A DNA stretch of 25,555 nt from DAISIL01 sp036822015. GTDB lineage: Bacteria; Bacteroidota; Bacteroidia; Cytophagales; Bernardetiaceae. Positions within the stretch are counted from its first letter, which is position 1; each line of letters starts with the position of its first letter. Below, piece by piece: positions 7,658-16,779 of this stretch. Both the position numbers and the translations under genes were made by a program. The stretch spans positions 1 through 25,555 of the forward strand of contig DAISIL010000050.1 of NCBI GenBank assembly GCA_036822015.1. Reading direction: 5' to 3'. The notes below the pieces were generated by a model. It was not told the DNA's origin and did no database searches. It worked only from the letters and a program-made list of their open reading frames with translations.

Positions 7658-8299
7658 ATGCGACTTACTTTTGCTTTTGTACCGCTGCTGGCCGCCCTCA
7701 TGGCAGCCTGCGGTGGCAATAACTCCACCGAACAAAAAACTACTGTTACCGAAAGTGAGCAGAATTTCCAATCTACACCGCCGTTCACGGAAGGCAACCA
7801 AACCGGCATCGACCTGGCAGACAAAGCCTACATCCGGCTCAATGTGGGCGGCGTAGAAAAAGTGCTGCTGGCAGCCCCACCCGACAAATGCGCCCGCTGC
7901 AACGACTACGAAATCAAAGAAGATGGACGGACATTTTTGCGGGTAGAGCGATTCGATGCCGACAACTTATCCGAAAGTTTTGCCTGGCAGTTGCACAACT
8001 TCGACCTCACCGCCGCCGATACTTTTCCTGTCATCCTCAAAGCAGACCCTTCGGCAGACCCGCCCACGCTCACGCATGTACTTTACAAGAAATCCGAAGG
8101 CGATAAAAAAACCGTCTATGAAGCCAAAAACAAATTTGTCTTCACGATCACGGGCATCAAAGACGGCTGGTATAGCGGAACTTTTGAAGGAGAAATCGTA
8201 GAAAAAGGACGCACCCTCACCGAAGGGGTCTTTGTAACGACAGGAGATTTTAACCTGCGGCTCAACGTGCTTGACCTGCGGGAAAAACCCGCGATGTAA
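7658..8299 (+). CDS. Small lipoprotein of unknown function
   Basis: This is a 213-residue predicted lipoprotein: MRLTFAFVPLLAALMAAC puts the acylated Cys at 18, followed by GGNNSTEQ and a low-complexity Ser/Thr linker to about residue 45. The mature domain appears beta-rich (AYIRLNVGGVEKVLLAAPP, FVFTITGIKDGWYSGTFEGE) and contains one CARC cysteine pair, in KCARCNDYE, which could bind a metal or form a disulfide. No family was recognised. The GWYSGTFEGEI element and the closing strands resemble a lipocalin- or NlpE-like barrel edge, but this is weak. It begins five bases after yebC and converges on the histidine kinase gene, with six bases between the stop codons. Confidence 0.8.
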   Translation: MRLTFAFVPLLAALMAACGGNNSTEQKTTVTESEQNFQSTPPFTEGNQTGIDLADKAYIRLNVGGVEKVLLAAPPDKCARCNDYEIKEDGRTFLRVERFDADNLSESFAWQLHNFDLTAADTFPVILKADPSADPPTLTHVLYKKSEGDKKTVYEAKNKFVFTITGIKDGWYSGTFEGEIVEKGRTLTEGVFVTTGDFNLRLNVLDLREKPAM

Positions 8300-8305
8300 C
8301 ATCCA

Positions 8306-11300
8306 TCAAGGGGCGGTACTAAAAATGGGTAATTCCACAAAAAAGACCGTCCCGACTCCCGGCGTGGACTCAAACCAAATCTTGCCGCCGGCGTGTTCGA
8401 TCCCTTTTTTGGCGACAGCAAGTCCGATACCCGATCCAGAGGACTTTGTCGTAAAGCTCGGCACAAAAATTTTGTGGGCGTGTTCGGGGGGTATGCCGCA
8501 TCCGTTATCACGAACAGATACACAAATCCGCTGCCCTTCGGTGGGATAGAGTTCGATGTTGATTTTGGCTACCTCGCTGACAGGTACGGACTGTATGCCG
8601 TTCAGGATCAAGTTGGTCAGGATGCGTCCAATGAGGGCGGCATCTGCCTTGACCCGAAACTTACCCGGCGTTAGTTGTCCCGTAACCAGGGCGCGGTCGT
8701 GGTTTTCGTAGAGCAGGATGATTTCTTGTACGGCTTTCCTGACATCAAATACTTCCTCTTTCGGGACGGGCATTTTGGCAAACACAGAGAACGAGTTGGC
8801 GATGTCGCTCAGCGTGTCGATTTGGGTGAGTAGGGTACGGATGGGTGCTTCGGAGCGTTGGTTGTCGAGGGAGCGTTGGAGGTGCTGGAGGGTGAGCTTC
8901 ATGGGGGTCAGTGGGTTCTTGATCTCGTGAGCGACTTGTTTGGCCATCTCTCTCCAGGCAGATTCTTTTTCGGAGCGTGCCAGGGCTTGCTTGCTGTCCT
9001 CGAGTTTGCTAATCATTTTGTTGTACTCCTTGACCAAAGCACCGATTTCATCATCGGCTTGGTAGCTCAAGGGGAGGTTTTTTTCGCGGAGAGATACCTG
9101 CTGCATCTTTTCTCGGATCAGCTCGAGGGGGCGAATCAATCGGCGCGAAAGGAAATAAGAGACAAAGATGAGCAGCACAAAAACGATCGTAAAAGTATTG
9201 AGGATGATCGTAAAGATGTCGATGATTTGCCGCTCCGTGCGCTCCCCGGACTCAAAAAACGGAATGCCAAGGATGCCGAGGGTTTGTCCGGTACCGCTCT
9301 CTTCAATATCGACATAGACGGCGTTATAGGTCAGGCGGCCGATTTGCTCGGTGGTCAGGAAGACGTTTTGCTGCTGGTCTAGGAGGTGATATTTGGCTTG
9401 TGGGTTGATGCGCCCGGCCAGGAGATAGCTGTCGTACAAGACGGGCTGATTGGAGAGCAACAGGTCGCCATTTCGATCAAAGAGATGGATTTCGATGCCG
9501 CTTAGTCGGGCCACCTCCGCCAGCCGCTCGGCCAGTGCCGTAGGACTGCTACGCTCGGGGTCAGCCAGATAATCGGCCAGTACATCGGCAATATTACGAG
9601 CAGCTAACTCGGACTTTTGGCGGTAGCTGCTTTCCATTTCGCGGATGTTTTCGTTGTTGAGCAGCCCAATAATCAGTACACCTACCAGAAGCAATGGCAC
9701 AAAAAAGGCTATGTTGAGATAAATTTGAATCTTTGTAGAAAACCGTAAGGATAATTGCCTATTCCAACGATAAAGCGGGATAAACAAGATGGCAAAGAGT
9801 AGTTGCAACAAAAACAAAAAGCTGAAATTTGAAAAGATGAACCGCCAACTATACAGCGGTGTCGAGATAATCAGACGCTTATACTGATCGGAAGTATGCC
9901 AGTGCCGATGCCCCTCAAATGTGAAGGCTTCGCCCTTGCCTTGCTGCCGGAGATGAAACATAAACGAGCGGTCGTAAGGGAAATCTCCCCAATGATAAAT
10001 CATTTGTTCATCCGACTTGAGAAGGACATAACTAAAATCCCGCATCGGGGGGGTCATGTAAGCGTTGTCTAGCAATAAGTTGGGATAAATACTATTGGGG
10101 ATGTACTTTTTGAGCGTGAGCCGAATCAGGATACGTCCTTCGCTATTGGAGAGAAAAGCCATGTACTGCTTACGCTCCCGACTGACATCGGATACAAAGA
10201 AAATATCTCGGTAGCTCGTCGAAAACCGAGGGTCAGATAGTTGATCGTAAAGCGAGTCGTAGGGCGGGCTATTGGGCTGGTGAGGCATCCCTCTCCGATC
10301 ATAAAAAAAAGTCTTTACATCGTACTTATCAAAATAACTACCCAAATAAAACTTATCAATTTTTTTGATGGCAACCTTTTGTGGGGTCAAGGTACGAAAT
10401 TGTAAATAGCGGTTGATGAGGGCATCCTCACGGATTTTTTGGAGGGCATCATACAAAAGCACCTCCCCAAAGCCGTCGTTTTCCTCCAGTATCTGCTCGG
10501 CAAATCGCTCCTTGTATAGCCCCTGCCGGTATTCCTCAAATGTCCAGATGACGTACACACCAATCCATGCCTGCACGATGGCACAAGCTGCCAAAAAAAG
10601 AAAGGACGTAAAACCCCACGCAACATGAGGTGTCCGGTAGTACAAAAACACCAGCGCAAAACCCGCGTGGAACAGCACAAAAACAAAAAAGAAGTACGGG
10701 ACAAAGAAAAAACCTACCCCAACAACCAGCAGCCCACCCCCGAGGAGCAAATACGGCAGGTGGCGGCGTATCTCCTGCTCAGAAAACAAAGCCGTTGCCT
10801 GCTGCCAGAAGTAGATATTGCTCAAAAAATAAATCGTGCTGATGAGCAGGAAGATCAAGCCACTCATCAACCTGGGCCACTCCATTGAGAGGCTCCAGGT
10901 GATGTCCATCGAGATCGTCGAATGCAAATAAATCGCCTTCAAGACAGCATACTGCCCATAAATCGGCACAAAAGACAACAACCAACAAGCGCCCACCACC
11001 GACATCCGCGCCAACAAAGGCCAATAGCGGGCCCGCTGCAAAGTGCCGCTTTGTAGCCAGGGCAACATCGCCAACAAAAGCAGCAAGACATTGATAAACA
11101 GATCACCCAATGAAGGCGACCACCGCGACCAGGCAAAGTACTGCGGCTCAAAGAGACGCGCCAGCAGCCACTCCGAAGGTGGATCGAACTGATAAGCCAA
11201 CCAACGAAAACCCACCAGCATCAAGAGCGTCAAAGCAAAAGCCTGCCAATAAGCGCGTTGGGACAAACTGCGATTGATGAGCCGAGCCGCCAAAACGCCC

Positions 11301-11977
11301 AGCAGCAACAAAGACACCAACAACAGCCACCATCCCCAGGGGTTCCCATTACGTGCTGGCATATCGCCAAAGTTGAAAGAAAACAAAGGGGCATCCGCCT
11401 GACCGTAGATCAGGTGCTGCCCCTTGTCGCCCAACAACAGCGCGTCTATCCGTCGCCGAACAGGGAAAATATCCGCATTGAATCCCTTGCTCAAATAGCT
11501 GTTCTCGATGCGGTAGTTGCGCTGCAACGGCACCAGGGCATAGTAGTCGTAGGTCAGTGTGGCGATCTGGCTGCGTTGATGGCAGACCAAAAAAATGCCG
11601 TAGCGAGTCTTGATGCACTGCTCCGACGGCTGGGGGGCCGAGAAATCGGGGGAGAAGTCGATGTGGTGATCTGACCAGAAGACCAACTGCTCGTCGCGAA
11701 AGATGAACACAGATACATCCTCGGCTACCGTCGTCAGTAAATCACCCCAGGCGACATAGCCGCTATTGGTCTGGAGCTGCTCCTCGCAGGCTTGTAGCTT
11801 TTGGTGGGTCTGGATAAGGGTGGCTTTTGTGCGTTCCTGCACCAGGGCTACTTGTTCGGTGGTGTAATCGCGCTCGACAAACCTTAGCTGCCCGCTAGCC
11901 CATACCAGGCCCCACAACAATACCAGGACTGCCATCAGCCCAAGTTCACTGCGGTTCTGTTTGAGCCATCTTTGCAT
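8306..11977 (-). CDS. Giant membrane sensor histidine kinase, NtrY-like
   Basis: This 1223-residue kinase has about twelve hydrophobic segments: one near 11-29, a cluster from about 215 to 478, and single spans near 710-735, 750-773 and 920-943. Between them lie extracytoplasmic regions near 35-210, 480-705 and 780-915. A HAMP-like linker (about 940-990) leads to the DHp helix with the phospho-acceptor His1017 in QVAHEIKNPLTPMKLTLQHL. The HATPase_c domain follows, with N box NLILNGIQS (1122-1130), G1 DNGCGIPPE (1157-1165), F box FVPSFTTK (1171-1178) and G2 GSGIGLAVAK (1181-1190). All catalytic motifs look intact. The H box and layout resemble NtrY, but that protein is much shorter. No response regulator lies on either side, so its partner and signal are unknown. 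The ATG at 11977 directly precedes the first membrane helix. Confidence 0.9.
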   Translation of the reverse strand: MQRWLKQNRSELGLMAVLVLLWGLVWASGQLRFVERDYTTEQVALVQERTKATLIQTHQKLQACEEQLQTNSGYVAWGDLLTTVAEDVSVFIFRDEQLVFWSDHHIDFSPDFSAPQPSEQCIKTRYGIFLVCHQRSQIATLTYDYYALVPLQRNYRIENSYLSKGFNADIFPVRRRIDALLLGDKGQHLIYGQADAPLFSFNFGDMPARNGNPWGWWLLLVSLLLLGVLAARLINRSLSQRAYWQAFALTLLMLVGFRWLAYQFDPPSEWLLARLFEPQYFAWSRWSPSLGDLFINVLLLLLAMLPWLQSGTLQRARYWPLLARMSVVGACWLLSFVPIYGQYAVLKAIYLHSTISMDITWSLSMEWPRLMSGLIFLLISTIYFLSNIYFWQQATALFSEQEIRRHLPYLLLGGGLLVVGVGFFFVPYFFFVFVLFHAGFALVFLYYRTPHVAWGFTSFLFLAACAIVQAWIGVYVIWTFEEYRQGLYKERFAEQILEENDGFGEVLLYDALQKIREDALINRYLQFRTLTPQKVAIKKIDKFYLGSYFDKYDVKTFFYDRRGMPHQPNSPPYDSLYDQLSDPRFSTSYRDIFFVSDVSRERKQYMAFLSNSEGRILIRLTLKKYIPNSIYPNLLLDNAYMTPPMRDFSYVLLKSDEQMIYHWGDFPYDRSFMFHLRQQGKGEAFTFEGHRHWHTSDQYKRLIISTPLYSWRFIFSNFSFLFLLQLLFAILFIPLYRWNRQLSLRFSTKIQIYLNIAFFVPLLLVGVLIIGLLNNENIREMESSYRQKSELAARNIADVLADYLADPERSSPTALAERLAEVARLSGIEIHLFDRNGDLLLSNQPVLYDSYLLAGRINPQAKYHLLDQQQNVFLTTEQIGRLTYNAVYVDIEESGTGQTLGILGIPFFESGERTERQIIDIFTIILNTFTIVFVLLIFVSYFLSRRLIRPLELIREKMQQVSLREKNLPLSYQADDEIGALVKEYNKMISKLEDSKQALARSEKESAWREMAKQVAHEIKNPLTPMKLTLQHLQRSLDNQRSEAPIRTLLTQIDTLSDIANSFSVFAKMPVPKEEVFDVRKAVQEIILLYENHDRALVTGQLTPGKFRVKADAALIGRILTNLILNGIQSVPVSEVAKINIELYPTEGQRICVSVRDNGCGIPPEHAHKIFVPSFTTKSSGSGIGLAVAKKGIEHAGGKIWFESTPGVGTVFFVELPIFSTAP

Positions 11978-12126
11978 AGGATTTTATCAGACAATTGCCG
12001 TTCCAAAACACTTTATCGCAATTGTGATCTTCAAAAAGAAAGTAACCAAGCACCCAAGCCGTTCATCGGCCCTGCACCTTTGTCTGCTCCCCCAAAAGAT
12101 TGCGCTTCAGAGGACTTCACGGATGT
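11978..12126. other. 149-bp spacer between glycosyltransferase and kinase genes
   Basis: This is the intergenic DNA upstream of the minus-strand kinase. No TAnnTTTG box or terminator hairpin was recognised on the minus strand. The kinase could be transcribed from an unrecognised promoter here or by read-through from the glycosyltransferase gene. Confidence 0.4.
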
Positions 12127-15100
12127 TTATCTAAACCGTTGCCAGAGACTGTCATAGCTCGCAAATCGCTCCTTGAAGACGATCTGTCGGGCTTTGAGCT
12201 TTTCGGCTTCCTGGGCTTCGGCATCGCTCCCCAGTCCGGCTTTTTGGCGGGCTTCGAGGGCTTGTAAGCGTCCGTCGGCTAGTTGGTCAAGCCTTCGGAA
12301 AGTCATCAAGAGGTCATTGAGGATATAAGTTACTTCGGATTGTATCTCCTGGTAGTTGAAGTCGTTTTCGTAGCCGTTTTGGCGGAGGTAATCCAGCACC
12401 TCCCCCGAGCGTCTCGCCAGCGTATCAGCGATGCCAATACCGCGTTCGTCCTGCTCGAGCATCAGGAACAAGTCCACGTAACGCGGGGCGTAGTAGCTAT
12501 ACGGCACACCCGCATCGGGTAGCTGTGCAAGGGCCTCCTCGAGTACCTGTACGGCTTCTTCTTTGCGCCCTTGCTGCATCAGCTCGGCAGCCAGTCGCCA
12601 ATAGATGCTCCTGAAGTTGGAGGCAAAACGCCGAAACTCTACATCGTAAAACTTATCCGGGTCTTGCATTCCCCTGAACTGAAAACCTTTCAGGTTCTCG
12701 AGCATTACGTCCACATTTACGCCACCCATACCCGTACGGCTCTGCGAACGGACGGGCAAAAGCCGAAATGCCATCCCCTCCTGGAAAAGATAATCGCGGA
12801 GGTTAATGGAGGTCGTGTTGGCCGAAGTGGTGTTGAAGTAAATGGGGCGCTCCCAGTTGTTGTTGGCCAGGATGTCGAGGATCATCAGATCGCCTTTGAG
12901 GATGTAGTTGCCCTCAATCGTTACCTGCACGTTCTCGATGCGGTTGCGCATCGCTTCGGGGACAATACCGGCTACTTGTGCCGAGTCCACTTTGAGTTCG
13001 AGCTTTTTGGAGGGATAAATGGTTACGTTGGATCCCTGGTAGGGTATCACGACCTGGGGGTTGTTTTGCTGGACGGCAGCGATGTAGCGTTGCAGGTCCA
13101 CGACGCGATCCTCTGCCCCACGTTCGGGCGGATAATACTGCGCGATGTCGTTGAAACCCTCGCGGTATTGCTCATACGTGAACGTAATCGGGAGCGGATC
13201 AGATTCGTTTACCTTGCGCTGCATCTGACTGACGTACCAATCGGTGTTGAAATAACTCAAAACGACTACCCGTACATCGGTGCGGAAGCCCTCCACCTCC
13301 TGCACATACCAAAGCGGGAAGGTATCGTTATCGCCACCCGTAAACAAGATGGCATTGGGGGCGCAACTGGCCAGGGTATTCCGCGCCTGATCGACGGAAA
13401 AATACCGCCCGCTGCGGTCGTGGTTGTCCCAGCTTTTGGCACCCATCAAGGCAGGTACAGCCAAAGAGAGCAGCGTAGCCAAAGCAGCGGCAGGTAAGCC
13501 TCCGCCTACTTTTTCAAGGAGCTCTTTCAAAAATAGCACACCGAGTCCTATCCAGATCGCGAAGGCATAAAAAGAACCGACATAGACATAATCCCGCTCT
13601 CGGGGTTCCATCGGAGGAGAGTTGATGTAGAGTACGATAGCTGCCCCGAGCATCAAGAAGAGGGTGAGAACAAAACTGAAACCCTCTTTGTCTTTGCGGA
13701 GATGAAGCAGGATACCCAAAATCCCCAGAATCAAGGGCAGGAGGTAGAAGTTATCATGGGCGCGATCTCGGGCGATCAGTTCGGGGAGTTCACCGTTGCC
13801 TTCCCAGGGCAGGAGCCAGTCGGCTTCTTTGTTGTCGGAGGCGCGTCCGGCAAAGTTCCACATGAAATATCGGAAATACATATGCCCAAACTGATGGGAG
13901 AGCATGAAGGCGATGTTGTGCGCCATGGTGGGCTTTTCGTCGGGGGCCATGCCGAGTTTTTCGCGGTAAAGTTGGGGGTGGTTGCCCTGCTGGCTATACA
14001 CGCGGGGAAAGAGGATTTGATCGGCGGACGTGTACTCGTACTCCGTTTTGTAGTCGTAGATTTCGTATTTGCCCAGGGCATCGTTGCGGCGGTATTTGGG
14101 GGCACCTTGTTTGGAACTTGGGCGTTCGGCCATGAAGTGGGGCCCATACCCGAGGGGACGATAGCCGTACTGCTCCCGCTTCAAGTAAGAGACAAAGCTG
14201 ATGATGTCGCTGGGGTCGTTCTCGTTGATAGGTGGGTTGTTGTTGGAGCGAATGATGATGAGCAAGTACGAGGAATAGCCAATCAGAATAAAAACCAGGC
14301 TCAACAAGCTAAGGTTGAGTAGCGACTTTTGCTCGGCATTGAAGCGAATCAGATTGAAGAGCTTTGGGTTGGTGTTCATCGAAAACAACAAGGCATACAC
14401 GATTGCTCCCACAAAAAGCCCTACAAAAATCAACAGCCCCGATCCAAAAGGAAGTCCGATGTTGTTGATGAAAAAGATTTCAAACGAACCCGCCAAAGAC
14501 GGCAGCCCAGGGATGATCCCGAAGTTGATGATACCCACCACACCAAAGCCCAGCGCAATCGCTTTGAGTTGCCCGATCAAATCGCGGTTTTCGTAGCGAC
14601 GATAGTAGTAGATCAAGGCCAGGGCCGGGATGGTGAGTAGGTTCAGGAGGTGAACCCCGATGGACAAGCCCATCATGTAGGTAATAAAAATCAAAAAACG
14701 ATGCGCTTTGCGCTCATCTTCAATGCGTTCCCATTTGAGCATCGCCCAGACGACCAGTGCCGTAAAAAACGACGACATCCCATAAACCTCCGCCTCAACG
14801 GCCGAAAACCAAAACGAATCCGAGAACGTGTAAGCCAAAGCACCCACGGCGCCGGCTCCCAGGATGCTCACCCGATCTGCCAGGGTCTCCGGCTCGGGCA
14901 TCCAACGACGGGCAAGCAAGGTGATGCTCCAAAACAAAAACAAAATCGTGAAGGCACTCGAAAAAGCCGAGATACTCGTAATCCAGAAAGCCACCTGTTG
15001 CGTATCGCCCAAAGCCAAAAATGAAAACATCCGACCCACCAACAGAAAAAACGGCGCACCCGGCGGGTGAGGTACTTCTAGCTTGTACGAAACCGCGATG

Positions 15101-15213
15101 AACTCCCCACAATCCCAAAAACTGGCCGTGGGTTCCATCGTAAGAAGGTAAGTAGTAGCCGCGATGGCAAAAACCAACCAGCCAACAAGATCGTTTAGAC
15201 GACGAAAAGACAT
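12127..15213 (-). CDS. DUF2723 / GT117-type membrane glycosyltransferase (TMEM260-like)
   Basis: This 1028-residue polytopic protein carries the DUF2723 signature. After the first helix (about 9-26) the first external loop has SFWDCGEFIAVSYKLEVPHP (31-50). Acidic residues at this place, here Asp34 and Glu37, are catalytic candidates in GT-C enzymes. About twelve helices run to roughly residue 590. They are followed by a large soluble domain with TGGDNDTFPLWYVQEVEG, common in Bacteroidota members, and a helical TPR-like segment near the C-terminus (LMQQGRKEEAVQVLEEALAQL). Human TMEM260 is a protein O-mannosyltransferase of this family. A lipid-linked donor and periplasmic protein or glycan acceptor are inferred by homology and not shown here. 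The start at 15213 opens the first helix; the frame extends 29 codons upstream without a plausible signal. It is divergent from ruvB. Confidence 0.88.
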   Translation of the reverse strand: MSFRRLNDLVGWLVFAIAATTYLLTMEPTASFWDCGEFIAVSYKLEVPHPPGAPFFLLVGRMFSFLALGDTQQVAFWITSISAFSSAFTILFLFWSITLLARRWMPEPETLADRVSILGAGAVGALAYTFSDSFWFSAVEAEVYGMSSFFTALVVWAMLKWERIEDERKAHRFLIFITYMMGLSIGVHLLNLLTIPALALIYYYRRYENRDLIGQLKAIALGFGVVGIINFGIIPGLPSLAGSFEIFFINNIGLPFGSGLLIFVGLFVGAIVYALLFSMNTNPKLFNLIRFNAEQKSLLNLSLLSLVFILIGYSSYLLIIIRSNNNPPINENDPSDIISFVSYLKREQYGYRPLGYGPHFMAERPSSKQGAPKYRRNDALGKYEIYDYKTEYEYTSADQILFPRVYSQQGNHPQLYREKLGMAPDEKPTMAHNIAFMLSHQFGHMYFRYFMWNFAGRASDNKEADWLLPWEGNGELPELIARDRAHDNFYLLPLILGILGILLHLRKDKEGFSFVLTLFLMLGAAIVLYINSPPMEPRERDYVYVGSFYAFAIWIGLGVLFLKELLEKVGGGLPAAALATLLSLAVPALMGAKSWDNHDRSGRYFSVDQARNTLASCAPNAILFTGGDNDTFPLWYVQEVEGFRTDVRVVVLSYFNTDWYVSQMQRKVNESDPLPITFTYEQYREGFNDIAQYYPPERGAEDRVVDLQRYIAAVQQNNPQVVIPYQGSNVTIYPSKKLELKVDSAQVAGIVPEAMRNRIENVQVTIEGNYILKGDLMILDILANNNWERPIYFNTTSANTTSINLRDYLFQEGMAFRLLPVRSQSRTGMGGVNVDVMLENLKGFQFRGMQDPDKFYDVEFRRFASNFRSIYWRLAAELMQQGRKEEAVQVLEEALAQLPDAGVPYSYYAPRYVDLFLMLEQDERGIGIADTLARRSGEVLDYLRQNGYENDFNYQEIQSEVTYILNDLLMTFRRLDQLADGRLQALEARQKAGLGSDAEAQEAEKLKARQIVFKERFASYDSLWQRFR

Positions 15214-15320
15214 AAATTGCAGATCAATATGAGAAGGCGAAATTAGCAAAATCAAAGCGATAACAGCACTTTTATCCAAAAAATTAGCATCTTCAAACAT
15301 TCAATCACCCCAAAGACACC
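15214..15320. promoter_or_regulatory. Divergent promoter region, glycosyltransferase / ruvB
   Basis: This 107-bp AT-rich spacer separates two divergent genes and must hold both promoters. The best minus-strand -7 candidate is TAATTTCG (plus 15238-15245), one mismatch from TAnnTTTG, without a clear -33 element at the right spacing. No good plus-strand box for ruvB was found. Confidence 0.35.
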
Positions 15321-16349
15321 GTGCGCCAAGACTATTTAGACCCCCAACACACACCCTCACCCACCGAGCAAGAATGGGAACGCGCCCTGCGCCCCCTGTC
15401 TTTTAGCGACTTTACGGGGCAACAGAAGATTACCGACAACCTCAAAATATTCGTGCAGGCAGCCCTCAACCGCAACGAACCCCTGGATCATGTCCTACTC
15501 CATGGCCCACCCGGACTCGGCAAGACGACACTCTCCCACATCATCGCCGCCGAGCTAGAAACGACGATCAAGATCACCTCTGGCCCCGTCCTGGACAAAC
15601 CCAGCAACCTGGCCGGGCTGCTCACCAACCTCGACGAAGGCACCGTCTTGTTCATCGACGAAATTCATCGCCTCAACCCCGTCGTGGAGGAGTATCTCTA
15701 CTCGGCCATGGAAGATTTCAAGATCGACATCATGCTCGACTCGGGGCCCAACGCCCGCACCGTCCAGATTGCCCTCAATCCCTTCACGCTCATCGGTGCC
15801 ACCACCCGTTCAGGCCTCCTGACGGCTCCCCTCCGGGCCCGCTTCGGCATCAATGCCCGCCTTGAGTACTACGATGCCGATTTGCTCTGCCGCATCGTCA
15901 AGCGTTCGTCGGCACTGCTCCAAACGCCCATCGAAGACGATGCCGCCTACGAGTTGGCCCGCCGCAGCCGAGGGACACCCCGTATTGCCAACAATCTCTT
16001 GCGGCGTACCCGCGACTTTGCCCAGGTCAAGGGCGATGGCACCATCACACGCCCCATTGCACAGCTGGCACTCGATGCCTTAGAGGTCGATCAAAACGGA
16101 CTGGACGAAATGGATAACCGCATCCTGAGTACGATCATCCAGAAGTTTAAGGGCGGCCCCGTCGGGCTAACGACCATTGCCACGGCCTGCGGCGAAGAAG
16201 CCGAAACCATCGAAGAGGTCTATGAGCCTTTTCTTATCAAGGAGGGCTACATCAAGCGCACCCCACGCGGGCGCGAAGCCACCCTGTTGGCTTACAGGCA
16301 TCTGGGCATGGAGGGGCCACCCGCCGAGGGGCCTGCCTCGCTATTTTGA
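15321..16349 (+). CDS. ruvB: Holliday junction branch-migration ATPase RuvB
   Basis: This 342-residue AAA+ motor drives branch migration with RuvA during recombinational repair. Landmarks are RPLSFSDFTGQQKITDNLKI at the N-terminus, Walker A GPPGLGKTT, Walker B LFIDEIHRL, sensor 1 FTLIGATTRSGLLTAPLRARFG containing the arginine-finger region, sensor 2 near RSRGTPRIANNLLRR, and the winged-helix end with YIKRTPRGREATLLAY. The length is normal. The GTG start at 15321 is the only plausible one: the frame closes upstream at 15285-15287 without an ATG, and the next Met lies far inside the domain. ruvA and ruvC are not in the window. Confidence 0.96.
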   Translation: MRQDYLDPQHTPSPTEQEWERALRPLSFSDFTGQQKITDNLKIFVQAALNRNEPLDHVLLHGPPGLGKTTLSHIIAAELETTIKITSGPVLDKPSNLAGLLTNLDEGTVLFIDEIHRLNPVVEEYLYSAMEDFKIDIMLDSGPNARTVQIALNPFTLIGATTRSGLLTAPLRARFGINARLEYYDADLLCRIVKRSSALLQTPIEDDAAYELARRSRGTPRIANNLLRRTRDFAQVKGDGTITRPIAQLALDALEVDQNGLDEMDNRILSTIIQKFKGGPVGLTTIATACGEEAETIEEVYEPFLIKEGYIKRTPRGREATLLAYRHLGMEGPPAEGPASLF

Positions 16350-16357
16350 TTTTTTTG

Positions 16358-16365
16358 TAGCTTTG
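16358..16365 (+). promoter_or_regulatory. Exact TAnnTTTG -7 element just before the small conserved gene
   Basis: TAGCTTTG matches the Bacteroidota -7 consensus exactly. It lies between the ruvB stop (16347-16349) and the ATG at 16371, with only five bases separating box and ATG. Transcription would begin at or beside that ATG. No -33 TTTG was found at the expected distance. Confidence 0.5.
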
Positions 16366-16370
16366 CGCCT

Positions 16371-16766
16371 ATGAAAATGGAAGAGCAAGACATGGATCAG
16401 CCCTTAGACGGACGCTACTTAGGGCAGATCACGGAAGATTTTGCAAAAGTAGCCCATCTGCTACAGGAAGCCGCCTATCAGGTCATCCGCCAAAAAGTAT
16501 CGCAGTATCCCGTTTTTGTGGCCGCCAAAGAACCCGTCAAGGTGGGCATCGAACTCCTCCCGCCCCAGGATCATTTGGGCAACCAATGGCACTACAACGC
16601 CTCCTTCATGGAGGAACTCGAAGGACGCGGGTTGGTGTATGGCGAAGGCAAAACGGTGTTTTTGGAACACTACAAAAATCCCGAAGAGTTTGCCTGTTTG
16701 CTTGTCGTCTTACCGACATTCATTAAGTTTACCTTCATTCCTTATCCCGAAGAAGAAACCCTTTAA
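16371..16766 (+). CDS. Conserved hypothetical protein of Bacteroidota type
   Basis: This 131-residue soluble protein has no signal peptide and no membrane helix. It is acidic, with an N-terminal helical half (LGQITEDFAKVAHLLQEAAYQVIRQKVSQYPVF) and a C-terminal half rich in aromatic beta strands, ending FIKFTFIPYPEEETL. I recognise the general pattern of a short uncharacterised protein found in Bacteroidota but know no function for it. Three Met codons are possible starts (16371, 16377 and 16392). The TAGCTTTG box five bases upstream makes either a leaderless mRNA from 16371 or a slightly later start possible. It is followed after 13 bases by the pterin dehydratase gene, so these are probably one operon. 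Confidence 0.8.
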   Translation: MKMEEQDMDQPLDGRYLGQITEDFAKVAHLLQEAAYQVIRQKVSQYPVFVAAKEPVKVGIELLPPQDHLGNQWHYNASFMEELEGRGLVYGEGKTVFLEHYKNPEEFACLLVVLPTFIKFTFIPYPEEETL

Positions 16767-16779
16767 CCCCCAACATCCC

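Noticed and set aside
8278..8292. GCGGG-AAAAA-CCCGC inverted repeat as a terminator
   Set aside because: The stem is only five base pairs, lies within the coding end of the lipoprotein gene and has no T run after it.
12571..13497. 308-codon plus-strand frame opposite the DUF2723 gene
   Set aside because: It is antisense to the conserved C-terminal half of the glycosyltransferase and resembles no known protein.
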